64,000 nucleotides of DNA, from assembly GCF_013184745.1 (NCBI RefSeq), contig NZ_JAATVU010000008.1, forward strand, positions 105,647 through 169,646, written 5' to 3'. A program made the translations under genes and the position numbers. Shown piece after piece: positions 26,747 through 33,967 of the stretch (its first letter is position 1; each line of letters begins with the position of its first letter). Under the pieces are notes generated by a model, which made no database searches, was not told the origin of the DNA, and saw only the letters and a list, made by a program, of their open reading frames with translations. This DNA is from Mangrovicoccus sp. HB161399 (GTDB lineage Bacteria > Pseudomonadota > Alphaproteobacteria > Rhodobacterales > Rhodobacteraceae).

Positions 26747-28116
26747 TGGCCGGTCCCTCCCTGTTCGACGCCCTCGCGCAGGAGGATGATCTCGATCCGC
26801 CGGTTCTTGGCCTTGCCCTCGCGGGTCGCGTTGTCGGCGATCGGCTCGCGGTCGGAGCGGCCTTCCGCCCGGAGCCGCGAGGGATCGCCGACCAGCTTGG
26901 CGAGCCGCGCCCGCACCGCCTCGGCGCGCGCCAACGACAGCGCCATGTTGTCGGGGAAGCGCGCAGTGCGGATCGGGTCGCTGTCGGAATGCCCGGCGAT
27001 CAGCACCGGGCCGGTGGTGCTTTCGTTCAGCGCCTGCGCCACCGCGGCCAGCGGACCCTCGAATTGCGGCTGCAGCCGGTCGGAGGCGGAGGCGAACATG
27101 TTGGCCCCGGCAAAGCGCACGGTGATGGTGTTGGCATCCTGGAACGCGGTGACCAGCCCGGCCTCGATCGCCTCGGTCAGGAAGCCCTGCACCTCTTCGA
27201 GCTGCCGCGTGTCGTCGGGAAGGGGCAGCGCGGGCGGCGCCGGGCGGTCGAGCTTCGCCACGCCCGGCGGGTCGAGCACGGCAAGCTGCCCGGCGATGCC
27301 GCGGGTGGACAGCCCCAGCAGGTAGCTCAGGCCCAGGAATCCGGCGAGCAGCACGAGGCCGAGAAGCCCGGCGGAAATCCAGACCGGCTTCCACGCCGAG
27401 AGCGGCCGGTGGGGCTTCTTCACGCCTTCCCAATGCGGCGACAGCGGCTCGGGCGCCGCGCCGCGCTGCGCGGCGACGATGCGCTGCAGCCCCAGCCGGA
27501 TCTCGGCATGGCGGTCGCGGCCCGACTGTTCGACGCGCAGCCGCCCCTCGAAGCCCAGCGACAGGCAGACATATAGGAATTCCAGCAGGTGCAGGTTCTT
27601 GGCCGGGTCCTGCTCCAGCCGCGCCAGCAGGTCGTAGAAGCGGTCGCCGCCGACCGTCTCGCGGTGGAAGGTGGCGACCATGCTCTGCTGCGCCCAGGCG
27701 GAGTCCGACGCCCAGGGCGTGTTCAGCACCACGTCATCCACCGTCGCGCAGATCGCGTAGCGCGCCACACGCACCGTCTGCTGGTCGACGCCGGATTGCA
27801 GCGCGCGGTCCTCGAAGGCGCGGATCTCGGCCACCACCGCGCGGCGCAGCTCTTCGGGATCGGCATGCTGGGCGCGGTTGCGGATGCGGCCCACTAGCGC
27901 GAACAGGCTGGAGGCCGCGGCATTGACCGGGTTCGGCCCGGTCATCGCCACCGCCGCCCCGCCCGGCAGCGGCGCCTGCGCCGGCTGGGATGCGGCCGCG
28001 GCGGGACGCGCCGCCGGGGCCTCGGGGGCAAGCGACGGCCGCCGCCCGCCCGGATTGGGCCGGATCACCGTGCGGTCGGTATCGCCGGGCTCCGCGAACG
28101 GATCGTCGTCTGACAT
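26743..28116 (-). CDS. tssL: T6SS membrane protein TssL (DotU) with OmpA domain
   Basis: A 457-residue protein. After a Pro/Ala-rich N-terminal tail, the cytosolic DotU domain (about 60-230) contains ATVDDVVLNTPW and LLEFLYVCLSLGFEGR. One transmembrane segment lies near 250-272. The periplasmic end has an OmpA domain with LIAGHSDSDPIRT and NRRIEIILLREG, so it is an evolved, peptidoglycan-binding TssL. This may compensate for the absence of a separate anchor such as TagL. Overlaps tssM by four bases. The 31-base gap to tssK is the largest among its immediate upstream neighbours. Confidence 0.93.
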   Translation of the reverse strand: MSDDDPFAEPGDTDRTVIRPNPGGRRPSLAPEAPAARPAAAASQPAQAPLPGGAAVAMTGPNPVNAAASSLFALVGRIRNRAQHADPEELRRAVVAEIRAFEDRALQSGVDQQTVRVARYAICATVDDVVLNTPWASDSAWAQQSMVATFHRETVGGDRFYDLLARLEQDPAKNLHLLEFLYVCLSLGFEGRLRVEQSGRDRHAEIRLGLQRIVAAQRGAAPEPLSPHWEGVKKPHRPLSAWKPVWISAGLLGLVLLAGFLGLSYLLGLSTRGIAGQLAVLDPPGVAKLDRPAPPALPLPDDTRQLEEVQGFLTEAIEAGLVTAFQDANTITVRFAGANMFASASDRLQPQFEGPLAAVAQALNESTTGPVLIAGHSDSDPIRTARFPDNMALSLARAEAVRARLAKLVGDPSRLRAEGRSDREPIADNATREGKAKNRRIEIILLREGVEQGGTGQ

Positions 28117-28147
28117 CTGCCCCTCCCTTCACTCGGGCCGGCCGGGC

Positions 28148-29488
28148 CTAGCCCTGCCGGATCGCCCAAAGTTCCATCGTCAGCCCCGGATATTCGCCGG
28201 CCACGTGCACGGCGATGCCCCCCGAGGTCGTCATCTTGCCCCAGTAGGGGCTGGCCGCGTCGAGCTGGAAATACACCTTGCCCGCCTCGTAGGGGATCTG
28301 GCGCGGCACCACCGGCAGCGGCGTCAGCTCGATCCCCGGCAGGGCGGAATTGACCAGCGTACGGATCTCCTCGACCGGGCCGATCTTGGCCTGGCCCGCG
28401 AAATGGCGGCGCAGCGTCTCCTCCGCCATGTCGGCGCCGACGGCCAGCACGAAGCCCGCGGAGCCGATCAGCTTGCGGTCGGCGATCAGACCGACGGAGA
28501 TGCCGTATTTCCGCGGGTCGAGCGGGATCGCCACCGCGTTCGATTCCAGCACTGCCGAGAGGTAGCTGCGCAGCTCGCGGATCACCGCGCCGTAGCAGAC
28601 TGTCAGGTCGTGATGCTGGTAGGCCAGGAATTGCGGCGGGTGGCGGTCGCGCGCCATGAAGGTGGCCAGCTCGCCCGCCAGCGCCAGCAGGAAGGCATAG
28701 AGCCTCTCGGGATGCAGGTTCTCCACCTGGGTGAAATGCCGGACCACCGGCAGCGCGCGGTTGATCGCCTGCAGCAGCAGGAAATCCTGGATCTCGGCCG
28801 TCGCCTTGACCGTGCCCGACTGGGTCAGCCGCCCCGACAGGGCAGTCATGCGGTGCGCCAGCAACCCTTCCAGTTCCGTCAGGAAGCCCGACAGCACGGC
28901 GGAGGCGCGGCAATCCATGACCGAGGGCACGAAGCTGCCGTCCAGCAGCACCTCGCTGTCGGGGCGCACCTCGATGATGCGGGCGACGGGGATCCGGACC
29001 TTGTCCGAGAGGTCGTCGACCGCCAGCCCGAATTGCAGGCGCAGCTTGCCTATGCCCAGCGTGACCGGCGTGCGGGACGTGCCCATCGTGTCGGTCACCT
29101 GCTGCTCGCCCGGGCGCAGCCGCGCCGCGGACAGTTCCGCGCCCGACATGTCGACCTCCATCGCGCCCTGCCGCCGCGACGGCACGGTCAGGTAGACGAT
29201 GCAGTCCTTGACCTGCGCGGGCACGTCCAGCGCCGGCGGATGGTCCTCGGCGTCCGGCACGCGGAAAAGGCTGCCGTCGGGCGTGATCCCGGCGCAGGAC
29301 TTCACCGCGAACTGGCCGATCTTCAGCGCCTCGCGGTCGATCTCGAAGGACGAGACCCCCCAGGCATAGGGCGCGATCCGCTGCGCCAGGCCCGCGGCCA
29401 GCGCCGCGGTATGGCGGTCCTGCTGCTGGAAATGCTGCGGCTGCAGGAACAGCCCCTCGCTCCACAGAACCCTGCTGTCCCAGGACAT
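28148..29488 (-). CDS. tssK: T6SS baseplate protein TssK
   Basis: A 446-residue baseplate-to-membrane connector. The start WDSRVLWSEGLFLQPQHFQQ is diagnostic, and FFQL-type central segments (VYLTVPSRRQG, ALPVVRHFTQVENLHPERLY) follow. The ATG comes directly after the tagH stop with no spacer, so it is probably translated by re-initiation. TssK trimers link the TssEFG wedge to TssL/TssM. The length matches the family. Confidence 0.93.
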   Translation of the reverse strand: MSWDSRVLWSEGLFLQPQHFQQQDRHTAALAAGLAQRIAPYAWGVSSFEIDREALKIGQFAVKSCAGITPDGSLFRVPDAEDHPPALDVPAQVKDCIVYLTVPSRRQGAMEVDMSGAELSAARLRPGEQQVTDTMGTSRTPVTLGIGKLRLQFGLAVDDLSDKVRIPVARIIEVRPDSEVLLDGSFVPSVMDCRASAVLSGFLTELEGLLAHRMTALSGRLTQSGTVKATAEIQDFLLLQAINRALPVVRHFTQVENLHPERLYAFLLALAGELATFMARDRHPPQFLAYQHHDLTVCYGAVIRELRSYLSAVLESNAVAIPLDPRKYGISVGLIADRKLIGSAGFVLAVGADMAEETLRRHFAGQAKIGPVEEIRTLVNSALPGIELTPLPVVPRQIPYEAGKVYFQLDAASPYWGKMTTSGGIAVHVAGEYPGLTMELWAIRQG

Positions 29489-30910
29489 CTAGCTCCCCCT
29501 GCTCCTGTCTTCCTTCAGCCGCCTCAGCTGCGCCTGGTAGGCCTTGCCGAATTCCCGCGCGAAAACCTCGTGGAAATCGGTCTCGGCCTGCCCCGCGATC
29601 TCGCCGTAGAGCTGTTCGTAGGCTTCCCAGTAGCGCGCCTTCTTGCCCTTGAACATCGAGCCGAGCCCGCCCGAGGCGGCGATCCTGCCCTCGAGCTTCG
29701 CCGGATCGAGCTCGGCCAGCACGCCCTTCAGCGCCGCCTCCATCCCGGTCACCATGGCGACCTGGTGGGCGGTAATGTCGTCGATCGCCTCGCGCGCCGC
29801 CTCTTCGGGGTCGAGGAAGCCGCGCGACGGGCTGATCATCCCCTCCACCGCCGTCTCCGGCGTGACCGAAAATTTCAGAGGGTTGTTGCCGCGCGGCGAG
29901 ATCATCGTGGTCTCGATGCGGAACTCGCTCTTCAGCATGGTCCGCGCCATCAGCGTCTCGCGCAGACCTTCGACCAGCCCGCGGAACACCCGGCCGACCC
30001 GGGCCATGACCTTGGGCGCCTCGTCCGCAGGGACCGCCAGGCCCTCCATCCCCGCGCCGGCGAGGAAGGAGGCCAGGAGCGCGTCGCCCCCGGCCGGGGC
30101 CGCGGCGGGCGCAGGGACCTCCTGCGGCGGTTCGGGCGCGCGCTCCGGCCGCTCCGGAACCGGCGGCGGCGCCGGCAGCGGATCGCCGGTCGAGGTGTCT
30201 TCGGGGATCCCGGGGGCGGCGGGCGGCGGCGCGGCGTCCTCCCCGGGTTCGAGGAACTTGTCCCAGTCGTCGGGAATCTGCGGCGCCTCGCGCTGCGGCA
30301 GGCGCATCGCGTCGCTTCCGGCCGGGCCGTGCTGGGGCATGGCCGGACCCGCGGGACCGGGCGGCGGCGCGAACAGCTCGTCGGGGTCGAGCGGCGGAAG
30401 GATGTCACCCGCGCCCTCGTCCGGCCCCGGGCGCGAGACGCTGCCATGGCCCCGGGGCTTGGCGGACTCGCCCAGCAGGTCGTCGAGGAAATCGCCGCCA
30501 TCCTCCTCCGGCTGCCAGCCGGCGGCAGTGCTGCGCGCGGCGGGCGGCGGGGCGTCCTCCAGCGGCGGCAGCGCGGCGGGACCGGGCGCCGCGTCGGCGG
30601 CGATCTCGATCACCAGCTCGTAGCTGCCGATGCACAGGATGTCGCCGTCGTTGAGCGGCGTCGGCGCGGGGCCCAGCCGCACCTTGCCGTAGTTGAGGAA
30701 CGTGCCGTTGGTGGAGAAATCGACCACGACGAGATTGCCGTTCTGATCCTCGATCGCGCAGTGGCGGCCCGAGATCATCCGGTCAGGATCGGGCAGGACG
30801 ACATCGTTCTCGGCGCCGCGGCCGATGGTCAGCGAGCCGCCCCTCATCTCGACCGGGCGGCCATCTCCGGGCACCGTGCCCGTGGACTGGAACTTGACGG
30901 TTACCGGCAT
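29489..30910 (-). CDS. tagH: T6SS FHA-domain protein TagH
   Basis: A 473-residue protein. The N-terminal FHA domain (about 1-100) has GGSLTIGRGAENDVVLPD, SGRHCAIED and STNGTFLN, the phosphothreonine-binding marks. A 150-residue Pro/Glu-rich linker leads to the C-terminal TagH domain (about 270-473) with ISPRGNNPLKFSVTPE and the final FAREFGKAYQAQLRRLKE. It is the likely target of PpkA and PppA. It is encoded between the PAAR gene and tssK. Confidence 0.9.
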   Translation of the reverse strand: MPVTVKFQSTGTVPGDGRPVEMRGGSLTIGRGAENDVVLPDPDRMISGRHCAIEDQNGNLVVVDFSTNGTFLNYGKVRLGPAPTPLNDGDILCIGSYELVIEIAADAAPGPAALPPLEDAPPPAARSTAAGWQPEEDGGDFLDDLLGESAKPRGHGSVSRPGPDEGAGDILPPLDPDELFAPPPGPAGPAMPQHGPAGSDAMRLPQREAPQIPDDWDKFLEPGEDAAPPPAAPGIPEDTSTGDPLPAPPPVPERPERAPEPPQEVPAPAAAPAGGDALLASFLAGAGMEGLAVPADEAPKVMARVGRVFRGLVEGLRETLMARTMLKSEFRIETTMISPRGNNPLKFSVTPETAVEGMISPSRGFLDPEEAAREAIDDITAHQVAMVTGMEAALKGVLAELDPAKLEGRIAASGGLGSMFKGKKARYWEAYEQLYGEIAGQAETDFHEVFAREFGKAYQAQLRRLKEDRSRGS

Positions 30911-30916
30911 GCGTCC

Positions 30917-31210
30917 TCAGCCACCCGTGATGACCGTGGGGGCGCCCATGATGATCGTCCCGCCCATCGCGCAGAGATCGCCCATCCGCGCCGCAGGCAG
31001 CTTCTGGATCATCACCGTGAACGACCCCTTGGCGATCGGATGCGGCACCGGCGGCGCGGGCGGCGTGATCGACATCGACATGTCGGTCACCCGCGCGGCC
31101 GGCAGCGAGCAGACCAGCACGGTCAGCGCGCAGGGCGGCAGGATCGGGCTCGGCGCGCCCATCGTGCAGGGCCCGGCATGGGGGTCGGTCATCCTTGCCT
31201 GGGGGGGCAT
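30917..31210 (-). CDS. PAAR spike-tip protein
   Basis: A 97-residue PAAR-domain protein. The N terminus ARMTDPHAGPC and the repeated PAARVTD / PAARMGDLCAMGG motifs are the family hallmarks, as is the terminal ITGG-type end (APTVITGG). It would sharpen the tip of the VgrG trimer. No C-terminal toxin domain is attached, so any effector must be carried by VgrG, Hcp or a separate protein. The ATG is followed at once by a run of seven C (coding strand). Confidence 0.88.
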   Translation of the reverse strand: MPPQARMTDPHAGPCTMGAPSPILPPCALTVLVCSLPAARVTDMSMSITPPAPPVPHPIAKGSFTVMIQKLPAARMGDLCAMGGTIIMGAPTVITGG

Positions 31211-31211
31211 G

Positions 31212-31814
31212 TCAGCTCTCCTCCTTCTGCCGCGGCCGGCCCGAACCGCCGCGGGCGATGTCCAGCGCGCGGTCGATCAGCGCCGCCGCCGCGTCCTCCA
31301 GCGCCATGTCCGGCCGGTCGAGCGCCATGACGTTGACCCCGAAGGCCGCCGCCGCCGCGCCGCCCGGCGGCGCCGCCATCCCGGCATAGTCCCCGGCGCC
31401 GAGCCGCCCGCCGGCATAGAGCGCAGCCATCGCGCAGAGCGTCAGGTCGTCATCGGCATCCGCCGCCTCCAGCGCCTGCTGCACGGCGGCCAGCGTCTCC
31501 TCGCCGGGGCGGTAGACCCAGGCCTCGGCCGCCAGCAGCGTCGCCGGCGGTTCTTCGCCCCTTGCCGCGCAGACATCGCGCCCGGCGAGGCAGGCCCACC
31601 AGCTGCGCTCCCGCCCCGGCAGCGCCACGGAGAGAAGCCGCAGCATGTCGACCTGCGCGCCCGCCGCCTGCAGCCCCGCCAGCACATCCGGAACCGACGC
31701 GCTCGCAGGCAGCGGCAGTTTCGTCGCCAGCTTGGCATTCGCCCCCGCCAGCAGGCGCACCGCCGGCTCCGCCGGGATCTTCTTCAGCTCTGCAAACCGT
31801 CCGTCCATCGCCAT
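31212..31814 (-). CDS. Unknown protein between vgrG and PAAR genes
   Basis: A 200-residue soluble protein without signal peptide or membrane segment. It is Ala/Leu-rich and mostly helical by composition. I do not recognise it with confidence; it may belong to the DUF6931-type proteins found beside VgrG in Rhodobacterales. Distinct pieces are LLSVALPGRERSWWACLAGRD and AEAWVYRPGEETLAAVQQAL (cited in part), and the end is basic/acidic (GRPRQKEES). It lies 4 bases after vgrG and 1 base before PAAR, so it is tightly linked to spike assembly. An adaptor or chaperone that loads cargo is one possible role. Confidence 0.7.
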   Translation of the reverse strand: MAMDGRFAELKKIPAEPAVRLLAGANAKLATKLPLPASASVPDVLAGLQAAGAQVDMLRLLSVALPGRERSWWACLAGRDVCAARGEEPPATLLAAEAWVYRPGEETLAAVQQALEAADADDDLTLCAMAALYAGGRLGAGDYAGMAAPPGGAAAAAFGVNVMALDRPDMALEDAAAALIDRALDIARGGSGRPRQKEES

Positions 31815-31818
31815 TGCC

Positions 31819-33873
31819 TCAGTTGATCAGCGTCATGCCGCCCTTGAGGATCAGCAGCCCGTCGCCCTTCACGGTGCTCATCGGCGCCTTCGCCTCCAGC
31901 ATGGCGGTCCCCTCGATCTTGATCATCGGCCCCTTGATCGTCACCCCCGTGGGATCGATCTTGATCGAGCTCGGCCCCACCTTCATCTCGATGCTCTGCA
32001 TCGCCTCTTCCTCGATCTTGCCCGCGGAGCATTTCAGCGAATAGTTCCCGGCATTCAGCGTCGTCGTCATGTTGCCCGTCTTGACCGTGCGGGTGACATT
32101 GCCCTGCTTCACCGTCAGCGCGACATCGCCCTGCACCGTCTCGGTCTGCTTGCCCTGCGTGACCTCCATCGTCTGGTCTCCCTTGGAGACGGTGAAGGAA
32201 TGGTTGCCGTCGGTCACCGTCTCGGTCAGGTCGTTATGCACCGTCAGCGTCATGTTGCCGGGGTCCTTCTTGTCGGAGCCCACGGTGATGGTTGCGTCGT
32301 TCTTGACGATCTGCTCGTAATCCGTCTCGGCCTGGAAGCGGACCAGCTCCTCGTCCTTCTTGTCCTCGAACATCAGTTCGTTGTAGCCGCCGCCGCCCTT
32401 CGAGGAATTCGTCTTGATCCCCGACTGGGTCTTGGCGCCGTCGAGCCCCCAGGGCGGCATCGTGTCGGCATTGTAGAGCATCCCCGTCACCAGCGGCCGG
32501 TCGGGATCGCCCTCCTCGAACTGCACGACCACCTCCTGGCCGATCCGGGGGATGTGGATCATCCCCCAGTTCTTGCCCGACCAGGGCGTCATGTGGCGCA
32601 CCCAGCAGGTGGAGGTCTCGTCCGAGCCGCCCAGCCGGTCCCAGTGGAACTGGATGCGGATGCGGCCGTACTTGTCGGTATGGATCTCCTCGCCCGAGGG
32701 GCCGGTCACCACGGCGGTCTGCACCCCGGCGATCGCCGGGCGCGGCGTCGATTGCGGCGCGCGGTAGGGCACGGCTTTCGGCAGCGCGCGGAACTCCACG
32801 GCCAGGTGGTCGTCCTGCGGATTGCCCTGGACCCGCGCAATGCGCCGCCCCGCGCCCAGCCCGCTGCCCGCCGTCGGGTCCGAGTCCTCTCCCATGATGA
32901 CGGTATGGGTCACGCCGATCACCACGAATTCCTCGGATTTCTGCGTGCGCTCGTGGCGGTCGAGCTTCATCGTGCCGCCGCAGGTCACCGCAGCCACGTT
33001 CGCCCCGGCCGCGAAGGTGCGGTGCTTCCAGGCGCGGCTCTCCATCTTGATCCGGGCGTAGCGGTCGCCGTCGCCGGTTTCGGCATAGAGCCCGGGATAG
33101 TCGTAGACCTCGACATCCTTCAGCGAATGCTTGCCCTTCGGGATCGCCTTGGCCGCGGTCAGGTCGGCGCGCGGCTTCTCGAAATCGAAATCCGCCAGCG
33201 TCACCTTGCCGGAGGGCGCGAATTCCGCCTCGTCCCAGGCATAGACATGCTCGGACTGGATGTTCGCGGCGACGTCCTTGAATTCCAGCGGCAGCGCGGC
33301 CGGGATGGCCGAATGCGCCGAGGCGCTGTCGGCGAGGATCATCTTGGTGCTGCCGCCTCCGTGCTCGAAGAAGTAGTAGATCCCCTCCTCCTCCATCAGC
33401 CGCGAGACGAAATCGAGGTCGCTCTCGCGGTACTGCACGCAGATCGTGCGGGTGGGGAAGCTTTCCGAGGTCCGGTCGGTCAGGTCGCCCGAGAAGCCGT
33501 ATTCCGAGATCACCTCCTTGACGATCTCCAGCGCGGTCTTCTCCTGGAAGATCCGGCAATCGGCGCCGCGGGACAGGAACCACAGCCAGGGCCGCAGCTC
33601 CAGCGCGTAGAGCGCGTTGCCCTCGTGGCTGCCGAGCGCCTCGGCGGTGATGACGTGGCCGCTGAACTGCTTTTCCGCGCCCTCGGTCCGCGGCAGCGTC
33701 ACGCCGACCGCGGTGCCCACCAGATCCTCGAGCTTCACCCCCTTGTCGGGATGGACGAAGTCCAGGCGCATCTCGCCGAGGGTGCTGAACCCTTCCGTCA
33801 TGACAAGCGCCACCGGCAGGGCCTTGTCGCCCAGCACGCTGGTCATGGTCATCGGCGGCGTGATTTCGGCCAT
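31819..33873 (-). CDS. tssI: T6SS spike protein VgrG (TssI)
   Basis: A 684-residue VgrG. The gp27-like part (about 1-380) includes REDRAL-type pieces such as CRIFQEKTALEIVKEVI and VQYRESDLDFVSRLMEEEGI. The gp5-like OB fold has KYGRIRIQFHWDR, TCWVRHMTPWSG and IPRIGQEVVVQFEEGDPDRP. The end is a beta-helix of short repeats (LTETVTDGNHSFTVSKG, TVQGDVALTVKQGN) and stops without an added toxin domain. The ATG at 33873 with AGGAAAGG upstream is chosen over the longer frame to 33960. The following unknown gene and PAAR complete the spike set. Confidence 0.92.
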   Translation of the reverse strand: MAEITPPMTMTSVLGDKALPVALVMTEGFSTLGEMRLDFVHPDKGVKLEDLVGTAVGVTLPRTEGAEKQFSGHVITAEALGSHEGNALYALELRPWLWFLSRGADCRIFQEKTALEIVKEVISEYGFSGDLTDRTSESFPTRTICVQYRESDLDFVSRLMEEEGIYYFFEHGGGSTKMILADSASAHSAIPAALPLEFKDVAANIQSEHVYAWDEAEFAPSGKVTLADFDFEKPRADLTAAKAIPKGKHSLKDVEVYDYPGLYAETGDGDRYARIKMESRAWKHRTFAAGANVAAVTCGGTMKLDRHERTQKSEEFVVIGVTHTVIMGEDSDPTAGSGLGAGRRIARVQGNPQDDHLAVEFRALPKAVPYRAPQSTPRPAIAGVQTAVVTGPSGEEIHTDKYGRIRIQFHWDRLGGSDETSTCWVRHMTPWSGKNWGMIHIPRIGQEVVVQFEEGDPDRPLVTGMLYNADTMPPWGLDGAKTQSGIKTNSSKGGGGYNELMFEDKKDEELVRFQAETDYEQIVKNDATITVGSDKKDPGNMTLTVHNDLTETVTDGNHSFTVSKGDQTMEVTQGKQTETVQGDVALTVKQGNVTRTVKTGNMTTTLNAGNYSLKCSAGKIEEEAMQSIEMKVGPSSIKIDPTGVTIKGPMIKIEGTAMLEAKAPMSTVKGDGLLILKGGMTLIN

Positions 33874-33900
33874 GGGACCTTTCCTTTCCGTGTTCCGCTC

Positions 33901-33955
33901 CCGCGGGCCATGCCCGCGGAACGCCCGTTCCGGCACCGGGGCGGCAACGCCCCGG
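33901..33955. other. Two hairpins between tssH and vgrG
   Basis: The 94-base gap after the vgrG start codon (tssH ends just beyond) holds two perfect stem-loops: CCGCGGG/CCCGCGG (33901-33919, 5-base loop) and CCGGGGC/GCCCCGG (33936-33955, 6-base loop). No T-run follows. They could slow read-through or protect mRNA ends, setting different levels of the ATPase and the spike protein. Confidence 0.4.
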
Positions 33956-33967
33956 CGCATGTCGCGC

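Noticed and set aside
31201..31207. Run of seven G at the PAAR start as a phase-variable tract
   Set aside because: Seven bases is short for frequent slippage, and chance runs of this size are expected at this GC content.
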